Shown here in pieces: positions 1-10,084 of a DNA stretch of 41,263 bases (the stretch's first letter is position 1; every line of letters starts with the position of its first letter). A program made the translations under genes and the position numbers. Source of the DNA: a virus; IMG/VR virus record IMGVR_UViG_3300021425_000070, positions 1 through 41,263 of that record; one strand, given 5' to 3'. The notes under the pieces are model-generated. The model was given only the letters and a program-made list of their open reading frames with translations. It searched no databases and had not been told where the DNA came from.

Positions 1-1488
1 ATCACCTTGGATACCTTGATCACCCTGGACGCCCTGGTCTCCTTGGATGCCTTGATCGCCCTGTATTCCTTGGATGCCTTGATCGCCCTGTACACCTTGA
101 TCGCCCTGGATGCCCTGAACACCTTGCTGACCTTGGTTACCTTTAACACCAACTGTACCTTGGACGCCCTGGATTCCCCTTTCTCCTTCAGTTCCTTGTA
201 CTCCTTGTTCGCCTTGGTTACCTCTTAATCCTTGAGATCCCCTTTCTCCCTGAACACCTTGTTCACCCTGAATACCTAGATCACCCTGGATACCTTGGTC
301 ACCCTGAATACCTTGATCACCCTGGATACCCTGTTCACCCTGTTGACCTTCATCACCCTGGACACCCTGGACACCTTGTTCGCCTTGAGGACCATCTTCG
401 CCTTGGATGCCTTGTTCTCCCTGGACTCCATCGTCGCCTTGGATACCTTGCTGACCTTGGGGACCATCTTCGCCTTGGATACCCTGAATACCTTGGTCTC
501 CCGCCCCCTGGATACCTTGTTCGCCTTGAATACCCTGACTAGCTTGTGGACCTTGGAGACCCTGAGTTCCCTGGTCGCCAACACCTTGTCCACCCTGAAT
601 ACCTTGTTCACCTTGAATACCTTGTTCACCTTGGTTACCAGTTCTACCTTGGGCTCCCTGAACACCTTGAATACCTTGATCACCCTGAATACCTTGATCA
701 CCCTGTACACCTTGATCGCCCTGGATGCCCTGAACACCTTGCTGACCTTGGTCTCCTTGATCACCCTTAGTTCCTTGAGAACCCTGGAAACCTTGAATAC
801 CTTGGTCACCCTGAATACCTAGATCACCTTGGATACCTTGTTTACCTTGGTTACCATCATTACCCTGGATACCTTGGTCGCCTTGAGCACCATCAGCACC
901 TTGGACACCTTGAGGACCTACAATTTGTCCTACATTGACCCAAGTAACACCGTCATATACCCAAAGCTCTCCGGTTAATTCATCAATAACACCATCGCCA
1001 ATAACGGCAGCTGGGAATTCAAAGGACAATAATCCTTCGGGATCATTAGGTCCTCCGAGACCACCGTTGTAAGTCGCATTAACGTTTAGAACAGATCCAA
1101 TAATGTTTACAGACTTACCATCAGCACCCTGAATACCATCGCCCTGGATACCCTGAACACCCTGATTACCTTCGCCTTGAACACCCTGAAGACCTTGAAC
1201 ACCTTGTTCACCATCACCCTGGATACCCTGAGTACCCTGAGCTGCTTGCTCACCTTGAATACCCTGAATACCTTGTCCGCCTTCATCAATTAAAAGCCAT
1301 TCTCTAAGACCATTTTCATCCGATTTTAAAACATAAACTTTTCCTTCTGGTGGAGGACCAGGAGGCGCATCCAAGTTCGGTTCAGCTTCTTCGAGCGCCA
1401 AATATTCGTATCGATCATCACCCAAAGAAGGATCTACAGGGGATTTGACCTTTACTCTATTACTAAGGAGTCTGCTAATCTCGGACAT
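1..1488 (-). CDS. Collagen-like tail fibre protein (3' end outside window)
   Basis: The frame is open for 496 codons from an ATG at 1488 to the left edge with no stop, so the C terminus is missing. An in-frame TAA lies directly upstream, so this ATG is the first possible one. Residues 1-65 are a non-repetitive head. Residues about 66-120 are Gly-X-Y triplets, mostly GIQ, GVQ and GDQ. Residues about 121-185 form a compact non-collagen module (GKSVNIIGSV... WVYDGVTWVNVG), a linker often seen in phage collagen-like fibres. From about 185 to the edge the protein is again collagen triplets (at least 100), nearly all with Gln or Asp and very little Pro. It is the last gene of the baseplate/fibre block, where T4 carries short-fibre genes. 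A trimeric fibre contacting the host is inferred. The 9-bp periodicity gives misleading open frames on both strands. Confidence 0.9.
   Translation of the reverse strand, partial: MSEISRLLSNRVKVKSPVDPSLGDDRYEYLALEEAEPNLDAPPGPPPEGKVYVLKSDENGLREWLLIDEGGQGIQGIQGEQAAQGTQGIQGDGEQGVQGLQGVQGEGNQGVQGIQGDGIQGADGKSVNIIGSVLNVNATYNGGLGGPNDPEGLLSFEFPAAVIGDGVIDELTGELWVYDGVTWVNVGQIVGPQGVQGADGAQGDQGIQGNDGNQGKQGIQGDLGIQGDQGIQGFQGSQGTKGDQGDQGQQGVQGIQGDQGVQGDQGIQGDQGIQGVQGAQGRTGNQGEQGIQGEQGIQGGQGVGDQGTQGLQGPQASQGIQGEQGIQGAGDQGIQGIQGEDGPQGQQGIQGDDGVQGEQGIQGEDGPQGEQGVQGVQGDEGQQGEQGIQGDQGIQGDQGIQGDLGIQGEQGVQGERGSQGLRGNQGEQGVQGTEGERGIQGVQGTVGVKGNQGQQGVQGIQGDQGVQGDQGIQGIQGDQGIQGDQGVQGDQGIQGD
86..137. repeat. 52-bp perfect direct repeat, copy 1 (collagen region)
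   Basis: Bases 86-137 are identical to 701-752, 615 bp (205 codons) away and in the same reading frame of the collagen-like gene. This exceeds the general 9-bp triplet similarity and suggests a recent duplication or a recombination substrate. Confidence 0.85.
701..752. repeat. 52-bp perfect direct repeat, copy 2 (collagen region)
   Basis: Second copy of the repeat at 86-137. Recombination between the copies would remove 205 codons without shifting the frame, changing fibre length. Confidence 0.85.
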
Positions 1489-1497
1489 TTAATTATA

Positions 1498-1842
1498 TCA
1501 AGCGGATGTTTCTAGAATACTTGCAATAAACTGTAGATCATTGGGGTCAAGGTTATTGTCTGATCCAACTACTTTAATGTAGTCGTCAGTCTCTAACACC
1601 AATTTACCAGTTAATAAATTCAAGGTATCATTTGGAGGAATAGTGAAGTTTGAAACAATATCGGTTTCAATTCCACCTCTTCCGAATTTGAATGATACCT
1701 GCTCATTAGTGTCACCGGTATTTGTAATCTGTGCTAATAAGAATACAGACTTAAATCCAAGAGGTGCTGTATAAACAGTTTGCTCTACGGTATTTACTAC
1801 TGATGTAATTGTTTTAAAATTATTTAGGGGTAAACCAGCCAT
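1498..1842 (-). CDS. Small putative virion structural protein (114 aa)
   Basis: 114 residues, starting ATG-GCT (MAGLPLNNFKTITS). The composition is that of an all-beta protein: alternating hydrophobic and polar stretches, few charges, and a run FTIPPNDTLNLL in the middle. No catalytic motif, signal peptide or membrane segment is visible. It sits between the large beta-helix protein (10-bp gap) and the collagen-like fibre (9-bp gap), so it is probably co-translated with them. By position it could be a fibre adaptor or a baseplate-fibre connector. Similar small beta proteins occur in cyanophage tail clusters, but I do not recognise a named family. Coding status is secure; function is inferred from neighbours only. 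Confidence 0.8.
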   Translation of the reverse strand: MAGLPLNNFKTITSVVNTVEQTVYTAPLGFKSVFLLAQITNTGDTNEQVSFKFGRGGIETDIVSNFTIPPNDTLNLLTGKLVLETDDYIKVVGSDNNLDPNDLQFIASILETSA

Positions 1843-1852
1843 TGTTTTTTAG

Positions 1853-4800
1853 TTATGATAGGGCGAGAATGAAGGGGGTTACTGTAACGAAGAGCGATCT
1901 TTGGAATGAATCTCCAGACAACGTACCAGTGTTCTGGTTAATCTGTAGACCCTGACCGATTCTAAAGTTACCTAGGTGGTCGGTACTAGTGAAAGCAACT
2001 TTACCACCGTTAAGTTCAACAACCTCTCTTGTCTGAATAGGAACACCACCCCGAGCAGGGATAGCTTCTTGAATCTTAGTTCCAGCTCCTACATATTCCA
2101 TACAATGAGAGTTGGCGATAATCTTAGTTAACTGGAAGAAGTAAACCTCGTCGCCATCATTCAAGGTAAAAGCAATGTTTTCATCAGTTGTGATGGTTGC
2201 TTTACCATCTACCACATCGGTAGAAGTTAGGATACTGTAGTATTGCGGATACATTTCTGGAACCGCTACTGCTCCAACACCGCCACCACCAATTAATTGA
2301 ACGTTAGGTGGATCAATAAACTGAGAACCACTGGAAACAATGGTAATCTCGGTAACTGAACCATTTTCAACGGTAGCAATAGCTTGAGCGGGAATACCGC
2401 TTGGACCTGTTGGAGAATCAATTACAACACTAGGAGAACTGGTGTAACCAGTTCCACCGTCAGTTATATTTATCGTCTGAACAAAGTAATAAGGTTTGCC
2501 GTTATTGCCAATTGTAATTCCCTGACCTACGTATGGTTCTCTTGGAAGATCCTTGAGATTAAACTCAGCGCCAGGAGCTTGTGTTCCATCTACTTTACAA
2601 GTGTATTGTAAAGGTCCAACACCATCAGCGACTAGACCAAAGTTACCAAAGTCAGTGTTGGAGTTTGTAATCGAGCATGTAGAACCAGCAGTTAGATACA
2701 CAGCACGGTCACAACAAATCTCGAAGATAGAAACTAACTGAGTGTATCCTCCGTTGACAATAACAATACCGTCTCCACCTTGGTTGTACTGTGTATAAGA
2801 GTCAAGAACGAAGGAAGCTGTTCCCTCAGCAAGGTTACCATCCACAATCAAACCACTACCTGTAGTAGTTAGAGAGGTACAGTTCTGTACATATGGAGAT
2901 CTAGTAATATTACCAGCAGTTCCAATATAGTATTCGAAGGTTAGTTCTTGATCAGTAAAGTCAGCACCATTAGCAGTGCTTAAAGTAATTACCTTGTCCT
3001 GGATCTTTTGGACAACTGCTGCAGTTGCTACACCATTGCCAAGAACATACATTCTTTCTTTAATACCCTGGGTATTATCGAGGGTAATCTCATAAGATCC
3101 CTTAACACCACTACCGGTCTTAGTGAAGTTATCTCCAATCTTAACTTTGGGGAAAGAACAAGTGTAAGATGGTGCTAGGTGACCCGAGAATGTAACGTTC
3201 GTAATGTATCCACCATTCTCACAGTAGATTAGATTCTTAGTAGGATCATCTGGATAGATGCTAACATCACGGAGGTTATCACCAAAGATACCTGTGTTTG
3301 GAGGTAAGGTAATAGGAGTCTGCTCGGTGTATACACCAGACTTAACAAACACAGTTGTTTTGAAGGATGGTAACTGTGCTGGTACAGAGAAAGGACCATC
3401 GTAAATTAGCATATCTTCAATGATGTTCCAGTAGTTATCAATTGATGATAGAACGTCTTGACAATATGGGTAGTCGAAGTCAGGAATTACTTCTGGATCA
3501 GTGTAAAGTGGTTCGAAACTATACTTGGGTTCATATAGATCATTAGAAGCAGAAACAATCCATTGATTTGCTGCTTTCTTCATGATGTCTCTAGCAGTAC
3601 GATAAGCAAGGATGGACTGCTCTAGTTCGCCATCAATGTAAATCAACTTACCTGTCTTGTTGTCGAAGTAGAAATTGGCAATATCAGTTGTGTTAACGTT
3701 ACCACCAACCTTGAGGTCAGTAGCAATTCCTACAACAATGTATCCAGTATCACGGAAGCATAGTGATTCAGTCTTCTTCCAACCTGTTCTGCCTCTATTT
3801 TCCTTAACTGTATCTAGATAAGCTAGACTCTTATCTGTAAGTACTTTTTCTAGAATAGCGGATAGGTTATCAACAGCATACTGAACATCAACACAAACCT
3901 TGTCAGAACCAGACTTAGTATAATCTCTTGCTACAAAGTTTAGACCATACTCTTCAGGACCACGGAATAGTTCTAAATCTTTAGTGTATAGTTGGTTTGT
4001 AAGAGCTTTCTTTGCCCACTTAGCAGCTGCCTTGAAAGCAACAATAGATTGTACTTCCTCTTCAAAGAGTCCGTTAGGCAAGAAGGTTCCCTCGGTATCA
4101 AAGTATGCTCTGGCAACTGTAATTGTGTGGATGTTACCGCCACAATACAAGTCTTCAGCAATTGCTCTTGCTACATAACCAATATCTCTACGGCACTTGA
4201 CTTCATTTACCCCAGGAGATCCTGCTGATACAGATGGTAGGTTGGTGTTATTTCCATCTGATAAAGTAGTAGTAACGATAGCAACCAAAGCATCAATCTC
4301 TGTTTGAACATCTTGACACTTATTTGGATAAACCTGTCCGTCATCTGTAACGGTAAGGTCTCTCTTATAAAGAACATTTTGAATAGCGTCCTTCATTACT
4401 ACCGCTGCTTTATTGAAAGCGGTGAGCGTCTGAGGAACTTCGGCAGCGATAACATCAATTAAAGCATCTCCTGCTTCGGTTAGATAAGATACAGCAGCTT
4501 CAATACTGCTGGTATTCTTTCTTCCCTTGAGGTCTGCCATTACAGCATCGACAATGAATCCAATATCTCTACGGCATGTCTTACCACCTGGAGTGAGGAG
4601 AGAATCTGTATCTAAGAATACGCCTTCATCTAGACCAGGGAGATTTAATGTGTAATTAACATCAGCAGCTCCAGCAGTAATTTCGTCTACCTTAATGGCG
4701 GTTAGATTGTCAATCAGTGTTCTGACATTAGCACATGATAATGGATCGATATTACTCTTAGTAACAGGATCTGGCGTGAGAGTTAAATCTTTATAATATC

Positions 4801-7800
4801 CTGATAGATCAGCAGTTAGATAAGCAGCACCACCTGCTAGGTCTTCTGTGAATGTAAAGGAATCTTGGTTTGTAATAGATGCCTTCATCAACTCAGCAGC
4901 ACATCTGAATACAAACAGAGACTCTTCAGTAGCACCAGATGGATGGAAAATATTTGGGATAAACTTTCCATCGGCATCAAAATAATATTCTGTGTTATAT
5001 CTAATGTATCTGTTGCCTTGAGTGAAGACATCTAAAGATACAGCATCGATGAAATATCCAGTGTCTCTCTTACACTTATCAATCTGTGTTGATGTTAGGG
5101 CAGTGAAGAAAGCAGCATAGAGTGGGTTAGCAGCAGCAGCATCAAAAGCGTCATCGGTAATGAGTGCCTTGTTATTAATGATAAGGCGATATGAATCGAA
5201 GAATCTGCTGTTAAGTGTAGATGTATCATCACCTTGGAAAACATAATCTGGATGCTCAATAGCAATCTGTGCTAGTGATCTATCTAGGATTTCATTCTTG
5301 TTAAGACCGATTAGATTAGCAGCATCGTCAAAACGATCCTCGCGGAACTTTGTTTCTACTGGTAAGCTATTTAAGTTACCAGCAGTGATGGAATCGGTGA
5401 TGATAGCAGTTAGCGAAGCAATAGATGACTGTACATCTACACAAGAATCTTCATTGCCAGACTCAAGAACAGGTCTGATAACTGTGCCTAAATTACTACC
5501 AGATAAACTTTCATTTGCGCCAGCATTAGTATATGTAAATGTATTAACACCAGTGACAATGATTGTACGATCAGCAGCGTCAAATGCTGTTCCAGTGCCA
5601 ACAATGCTAACAACATCGTTAGTTTCCAAATCATGATCTACAGAAGTGGTGACAGTTGCAACGTTGCTGACTCTATCTAAACCAATAATCTTTTCAGCAA
5701 AAGTAGCAGGACCAGCAGAGATAGTTAAATCTTTGACATATAACTGGTTAGTTACTGCCTTCTGCATCATATCCCTTGCTTTATTAAATCCAGTTACTGA
5801 CTGAGATTCTTCGCCAATTAATCCTGGATAGATGGGGACATCAGGAGTAATGAAATAATTTTGAGCAAGTTTACGAGAGTAAGTATTACCAGCACCTAGG
5901 AAGATATCTAGAGAAATGGCATCCACAAAATAACCAATGTCTCTTCCACACTTAGACTCGTTAGCAACAGGGTTGCCGTAGTTGAGAGGAGTAGCATTTA
6001 AAGTATTATATGCTACTACAGGATCTGTAATTGCTGTGTTGATAGCATCCTTAGTCAAACTAACCAGAGTTTGAATAGTTGCTCTTACATCAGCACAGTT
6101 AGTTGGATCTTGGTTGTTGACTCCGCCGTCATTGAGAATCGTTAGATCTTGCTTGAATAGATTGTTAGTTACTGCTAACTCCATTTGATCAGCAGCTTCT
6201 TGGAAAGCAACTACTGATTCTGCCTCTTCTCCGATGTCATTGTAGACACCACCAGGGAAGTAAGCGAGAGCATTTTGTACAGACTTGATGTTAGCTTCGT
6301 TGTATAGATCAGAAGAAACAGCATCAACTAAGTATCCAATATCACGCTTACACTTACCAGCACCAGCATTGTACTGACCGTTGTTTAGATAAGGTAGAAG
6401 ATCTACATCATCGTTCTCAAACACGTCAACAATCATTGTTACAAGAGAGTCAACTGCCGACTGAACATCAGAACAAGCAGTGGGATCTGTATTAGGAACA
6501 TCGCCACCAGATCCACCAAATACAGTAGGACCTACTACAACAGAAGGATCTGTAAAGAGGTATTGGTTAGAAACAGACAATCTCATTAGATTGCCAGCAA
6601 AGTTCCAAGCAAACACAGATGCTTTTTGCTCTTCGTCACTTAGTTCTGCTAGTCTTACACCATATTCATCAAAGTATTTTAAAGCAAACTCTCTGGAATA
6701 TCTGTTGCCTCTGGTGAAGATATCTAGAGCAACAGCATTGACAAAATAACCAATGTCTCTACGGCACTTAGTTTCGATAGCAGCAAGGTTATCTGCAACC
6801 CCAGCACCAGCATGAAACTCCGGATACTCAGCTGGATTGTTTGTAATTTCTGATGCTGTGTTAGCATAAGTCTCGTTCTGAATGTCTCCAAAATTACCGA
6901 TGATTAAACGATAACCATCATAGTAACGATAGTTTTCTACATTGCTTGCTGGATCACCAGGGAATACAAAGTTTGGATTAGCAATAGCAATTGCTGCTAA
7001 TGCTCTATCAGCAATTTCATTCTTGTTAGCAAATACAAGGTTCGAAGCATCTTGATACTTACCTTGAGGAACATTGTCTACTTCAGGAATAACAGCAAAT
7101 CCACTATCTCTTGAGGCAATCTCAGCACTAAGAACATCTCTTGCTAATGTAATTAAAGTATTGACTGTAGATCTTACATCAGCACAGGAGTTAACGTCTG
7201 TATTTGTGGCAGTATCGCCAGCTTCATTTCCGGCATTGTAAGTTGGGTTTCCGACTTTAATGTTTAAATCTTGATACCATGTCTCGCCATAGCTGGTTGC
7301 TTCTGTGGTTAGTGTGTACGTACCATTAGTTAGAGTAGCAGAAGTTTGGTTACTAATAGCAGCTTCCATGATAGCTTCGATATTATTGAAGCAAATAATA
7401 GTTGCTTGTTCTTCTCCTTCTAATCCGTTTAACTTAAATTCATTGTTTGAATCATAATACTGTAATAGATATTCTCTGGTATAACGTACAGCACTACCCA
7501 AGAACATATCTAAGGAAATAGCATCAACAAAGTATCCTAGGTCACGCTTACATTTATTGGGATTGCCAACAGGACCAGGAGGTGATACCGCCATATCATC
7601 ATAAGCAAGATTAATAATTGTAGTACGGTTCTTTTGAACTAGACGATATGCATCTTTATATCTTGACTGTGGTGTCTCTACAGGATCTCCTGGATAAGAG
7701 AAGTTTGTACCGTCAGCTGCTGTTTCGGAAGTCAAAGCAATCTCAGCAAGAGATGTGTCTACAATCTCTCTACGGTTTTGTTGGATGAGACGATGTGAAT

Positions 7801-10084
7801 CCTTATATCTTGAGAATCTATTTGTTTGATTGTCATTGGGGAAGTAGAAATCAGGATACTCCAAAGCAATCTCGGAGAGTGCTCTGTCCTGAATCTCATC
7901 CATGTTGGCATAGATTAAGTTTCTGGCATCTTTCCATCTACCAGACTCAGCAGGAGAATCTGGGAATACGAAACGGTTGTTGCTAGTTCTAGTAATGCCA
8001 TCTAAGTTACCAACACCACCAGCATCAGTTCCGATTGCTTGGAAGTAAATCTCGGAAAGAGACCAGATAGCAGAGGCAACGTCATAGCATCCTTTGCCGT
8101 ACTCTGTCGCTACAGGTGGTGTTGTTCTAGTAATACCAGTAATATCTCCAGCACCACTAGTGTCATCACCGACACCAAGGAGGACAAGTTCGAATAGGTT
8201 AGCAATGGTAAATCCAATGTCAGAACATCCTTCTCCATATGCTACAGCGGGAGTTGGCTCTGTTCTGGGGACAGCAATAGAACCAGCACCATTTAACTCA
8301 TCAATGCCATCCCAAACCGCTCCAATGACAATTTGCATTAGAGAGTCAATAGTTGAAGCAACAACAGCACAATCAGGATCGGCAAGATCTGGTTGGATAT
8401 CTGGATTGATTGCTTGGGTGAATGTATTGTTAGTTCCGCTTACTGGAGTAACAGCAATATTTCTCATCACATCGATTGCTACTAAAGAAGCATATTCAAA
8501 TACCTTAGCAGCTTCTTCTCTTTCCTCATTTTGTAGAGTTGTAACAGGGGTTCCTGGTGGGAACTCTCCAGTTACATAAACGTTAGCAGCATCATATACT
8601 CTGTCGTTGCCGCCATAGACTAAGTTATATTGAATAGCGGAAAGAATATCTTTTACGTCATCAATACAATCTTGTGGTGTAGTACCAGCGCCAACAGGTG
8701 CAAATCCGGGGAAGTCAACCAACATACGGTCATATGCTTCGGCGGCAATGAAGTCTTTGTTTGCTTCGATTGTTCTGTAAGCATCTGCCTCATTGTTACC
8801 AATAAGAGCAAGAGGATCTAAGATAATCTTATCGCTAATATACTGAGTAAATCCATGAGTACCAACAATCTCAGCAGAAATATCTCTCTGTCCAATAATA
8901 TCCCAGATTAGATATTGTGCCTCAAGGAAAGCATACTTGGTTTCATCACGCTCATCATCAATAATATCTCCAACATTTACACCTTCGAAAATACTTGTAG
9001 AGTATACGTTAGCAGCATCATATGTTTTATCGTTGCCACCGTAGAGCATATTGTATTTGATAACTTCGATGACATCTTTAATATCATCAATACAATCTGC
9101 TTCTGTAGTTCCAGCAGGAGGTGTGTGAGAAAGATCAGCTGCCATTCTGGCATATGCTTCAGCAGCAATCAACTCTAAGTTTTTGTCAATTAGTAGAGCA
9201 GCATCCCATGCCTTTGAGTTCTCTACTGCTAAAGGATCCAGAATAACTCCTTGTTTGAAAACTGGAGTAAGACCATGAGTTCCTACAATAACAATATTAG
9301 GATCATGTCTCATTACCTCCATCATCAGATAAGCAGCTTTCTGATAGATGATTTGAGATTCATCTCTCTCGCCATCAATCGTGGTAGTAAAGTTAATGTA
9401 GTATTCAGCAAAATCATATACCCTGTTGTTGCCATCATACTTGACGTTAAATGCTACAGCATCAACAAACAACTTAACATCATCAATACACTCTTGATCA
9501 CCATTTGGAATAGTAAATAGTGGATCTACTGCTAAGATGTCAACAAGTCCTCTTGCTACTGCTTCGGCAGCGATAAAATCTTTATTAGCAATGATATCAT
9601 CGTAGGCATCAATCCATCTGTTGCCTCTGGCATAATCTTTGTTCTCGGATAGAAGTGTTCCTACAACTTCATCTTGAATGAGTTTTTTGTTTAGAAGAAT
9701 GTTATTAGCAGCGTCACATAGTTTACCGTTAAATCCTCTTTGTGCTGCTCTTAAAGCTGACCCAATGGATGCCTTTGCTGTCTCCTGACTTAAACCATCA
9801 TTAGTATCATCACCGTCTTTCGATACCCATAAAACGTTCTCAATAGAAAGAGATTTCCAAATAATCTTTCCATCTCTAGTTTTCTTTAGAAACTGACCTT
9901 CTTCACCAACATTTCCTTCAGAATCTTCAATCGCTGCTGGAACAATCGCTTGATCAACACGTAATCTATCAATTGGTGTTACACCAGTCGAAATATCAAA
10001 TAGATCTTTAGCTGTCTCATTGATCTTTACCCTTTGCTGCTCAAAGGTGTCTGATCTAAAAACTTCCTTACGATTAATTGCCAT
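1853..10084 (-). CDS. Giant virion structural / tail fibre protein with split beta-helix and helical repeats (2,743 aa)
   Basis: Residues 1-80 are an attachment-like head (EGQFLKKTRDGKIIWKSL). Residues 86-112 (LWVSKDGDDTNDG... then SIGSAL) are the usual opening of a phage pectate-lyase-like beta-helix. The expected continuation (VFVKSGVYTEQTPI..., NTGIFGDNLRDVSIYP) appears only at about residue 2246. Between them lie about 2,100 residues of predicted helical repeats. One type has the core C-x-x-D-(I/L/T)-G-Y-x-V-D-A (11 copies counted by eye); the other has C-A-D-V-(R/Q)-S-x-(V/I)-x-x-L (11 copies). The end carries a GxGYTSSPSV-type beta module and a conserved-looking tail (STDHLGNFRIGQG... 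then TPFILAL). The start overlaps the end of the upstream 66-aa gene by 11 bp. It lies in the T4 gp9-gp11 region, but I see no direct similarity to those proteins. A role in the baseplate rim or fibre is inferred. Confidence 0.88.
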   Translation of the reverse strand: MAINRKEVFRSDTFEQQRVKINETAKDLFDISTGVTPIDRLRVDQAIVPAAIEDSEGNVGEEGQFLKKTRDGKIIWKSLSIENVLWVSKDGDDTNDGLSQETAKASIGSALRAAQRGFNGKLCDAANNILLNKKLIQDEVVGTLLSENKDYARGNRWIDAYDDIIANKDFIAAEAVARGLVDILAVDPLFTIPNGDQECIDDVKLFVDAVAFNVKYDGNNRVYDFAEYYINFTTTIDGERDESQIIYQKAAYLMMEVMRHDPNIVIVGTHGLTPVFKQGVILDPLAVENSKAWDAALLIDKNLELIAAEAYARMAADLSHTPPAGTTEADCIDDIKDVIEVIKYNMLYGGNDKTYDAANVYSTSIFEGVNVGDIIDDERDETKYAFLEAQYLIWDIIGQRDISAEIVGTHGFTQYISDKIILDPLALIGNNEADAYRTIEANKDFIAAEAYDRMLVDFPGFAPVGAGTTPQDCIDDVKDILSAIQYNLVYGGNDRVYDAANVYVTGEFPPGTPVTTLQNEEREEAAKVFEYASLVAIDVMRNIAVTPVSGTNNTFTQAINPDIQPDLADPDCAVVASTIDSLMQIVIGAVWDGIDELNGAGSIAVPRTEPTPAVAYGEGCSDIGFTIANLFELVLLGVGDDTSGAGDITGITRTTPPVATEYGKGCYDVASAIWSLSEIYFQAIGTDAGGVGNLDGITRTSNNRFVFPDSPAESGRWKDARNLIYANMDEIQDRALSEIALEYPDFYFPNDNQTNRFSRYKDSHRLIQQNRREIVDTSLAEIALTSETAADGTNFSYPGDPVETPQSRYKDAYRLVQKNRTTIINLAYDDMAVSPPGPVGNPNKCKRDLGYFVDAISLDMFLGSAVRYTREYLLQYYDSNNEFKLNGLEGEEQATIICFNNIEAIMEAAISNQTSATLTNGTYTLTTEATSYGETWYQDLNIKVGNPTYNAGNEAGDTATNTDVNSCADVRSTVNTLITLARDVLSAEIASRDSGFAVIPEVDNVPQGKYQDASNLVFANKNEIADRALAAIAIANPNFVFPGDPASNVENYRYYDGYRLIIGNFGDIQNETYANTASEITNNPAEYPEFHAGAGVADNLAAIETKCRRDIGYFVNAVALDIFTRGNRYSREFALKYFDEYGVRLAELSDEEQKASVFAWNFAGNLMRLSVSNQYLFTDPSVVVGPTVFGGSGGDVPNTDPTACSDVQSAVDSLVTMIVDVFENDDVDLLPYLNNGQYNAGAGKCKRDIGYLVDAVSSDLYNEANIKSVQNALAYFPGGVYNDIGEEAESVVAFQEAADQMELAVTNNLFKQDLTILNDGGVNNQDPTNCADVRATIQTLVSLTKDAINTAITDPVVAYNTLNATPLNYGNPVANESKCGRDIGYFVDAISLDIFLGAGNTYSRKLAQNYFITPDVPIYPGLIGEESQSVTGFNKARDMMQKAVTNQLYVKDLTISAGPATFAEKIIGLDRVSNVATVTTSVDHDLETNDVVSIVGTGTAFDAADRTIIVTGVNTFTYTNAGANESLSGSNLGTVIRPVLESGNEDSCVDVQSSIASLTAIITDSITAGNLNSLPVETKFREDRFDDAANLIGLNKNEILDRSLAQIAIEHPDYVFQGDDTSTLNSRFFDSYRLIINNKALITDDAFDAAAANPLYAAFFTALTSTQIDKCKRDTGYFIDAVSLDVFTQGNRYIRYNTEYYFDADGKFIPNIFHPSGATEESLFVFRCAAELMKASITNQDSFTFTEDLAGGAAYLTADLSGYYKDLTLTPDPVTKSNIDPLSCANVRTLIDNLTAIKVDEITAGAADVNYTLNLPGLDEGVFLDTDSLLTPGGKTCRRDIGFIVDAVMADLKGRKNTSSIEAAVSYLTEAGDALIDVIAAEVPQTLTAFNKAAVVMKDAIQNVLYKRDLTVTDDGQVYPNKCQDVQTEIDALVAIVTTTLSDGNNTNLPSVSAGSPGVNEVKCRRDIGYVARAIAEDLYCGGNIHTITVARAYFDTEGTFLPNGLFEEEVQSIVAFKAAAKWAKKALTNQLYTKDLELFRGPEEYGLNFVARDYTKSGSDKVCVDVQYAVDNLSAILEKVLTDKSLAYLDTVKENRGRTGWKKTESLCFRDTGYIVVGIATDLKVGGNVNTTDIANFYFDNKTGKLIYIDGELEQSILAYRTARDIMKKAANQWIVSASNDLYEPKYSFEPLYTDPEVIPDFDYPYCQDVLSSIDNYWNIIEDMLIYDGPFSVPAQLPSFKTTVFVKSGVYTEQTPITLPPNTGIFGDNLRDVSIYPDDPTKNLIYCENGGYITNVTFSGHLAPSYTCSFPKVKIGDNFTKTGSGVKGSYEITLDNTQGIKERMYVLGNGVATAAVVQKIQDKVITLSTANGADFTDQELTFEYYIGTAGNITRSPYVQNCTSLTTTGSGLIVDGNLAEGTASFVLDSYTQYNQGGDGIVIVNGGYTQLVSIFEICCDRAVYLTAGSTCSITNSNTDFGNFGLVADGVGPLQYTCKVDGTQAPGAEFNLKDLPREPYVGQGITIGNNGKPYYFVQTINITDGGTGYTSSPSVVIDSPTGPSGIPAQAIATVENGSVTEITIVSSGSQFIDPPNVQLIGGGGVGAVAVPEMYPQYYSILTSTDVVDGKATITTDENIAFTLNDGDEVYFFQLTKIIANSHCMEYVGAGTKIQEAIPARGGVPIQTREVVELNGGKVAFTSTDHLGNFRIGQGLQINQNTGTLSGDSFQRSLFVTVTPFILALS

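Noticed and set aside
7-822. Several open frames on both strands over the collagen region (for example 295-822 plus, 276-809 minus)
   Set aside because: They are low-complexity products of the 9-bp periodicity (Thr-Leu or Lys-Val runs). The continuous minus frame giving Gly-X-Gln triplets is the real one.
1-950. Regular short repeats suggesting a CRISPR array
   Set aside because: The period is 9 bp with no spacers, and the repeats translate as collagen triplets.
8094-8579. 161-codon plus-strand frame
   Set aside because: Lies wholly inside the 2,743-aa gene. Composition is that of a shadow frame, with no independent start signals.
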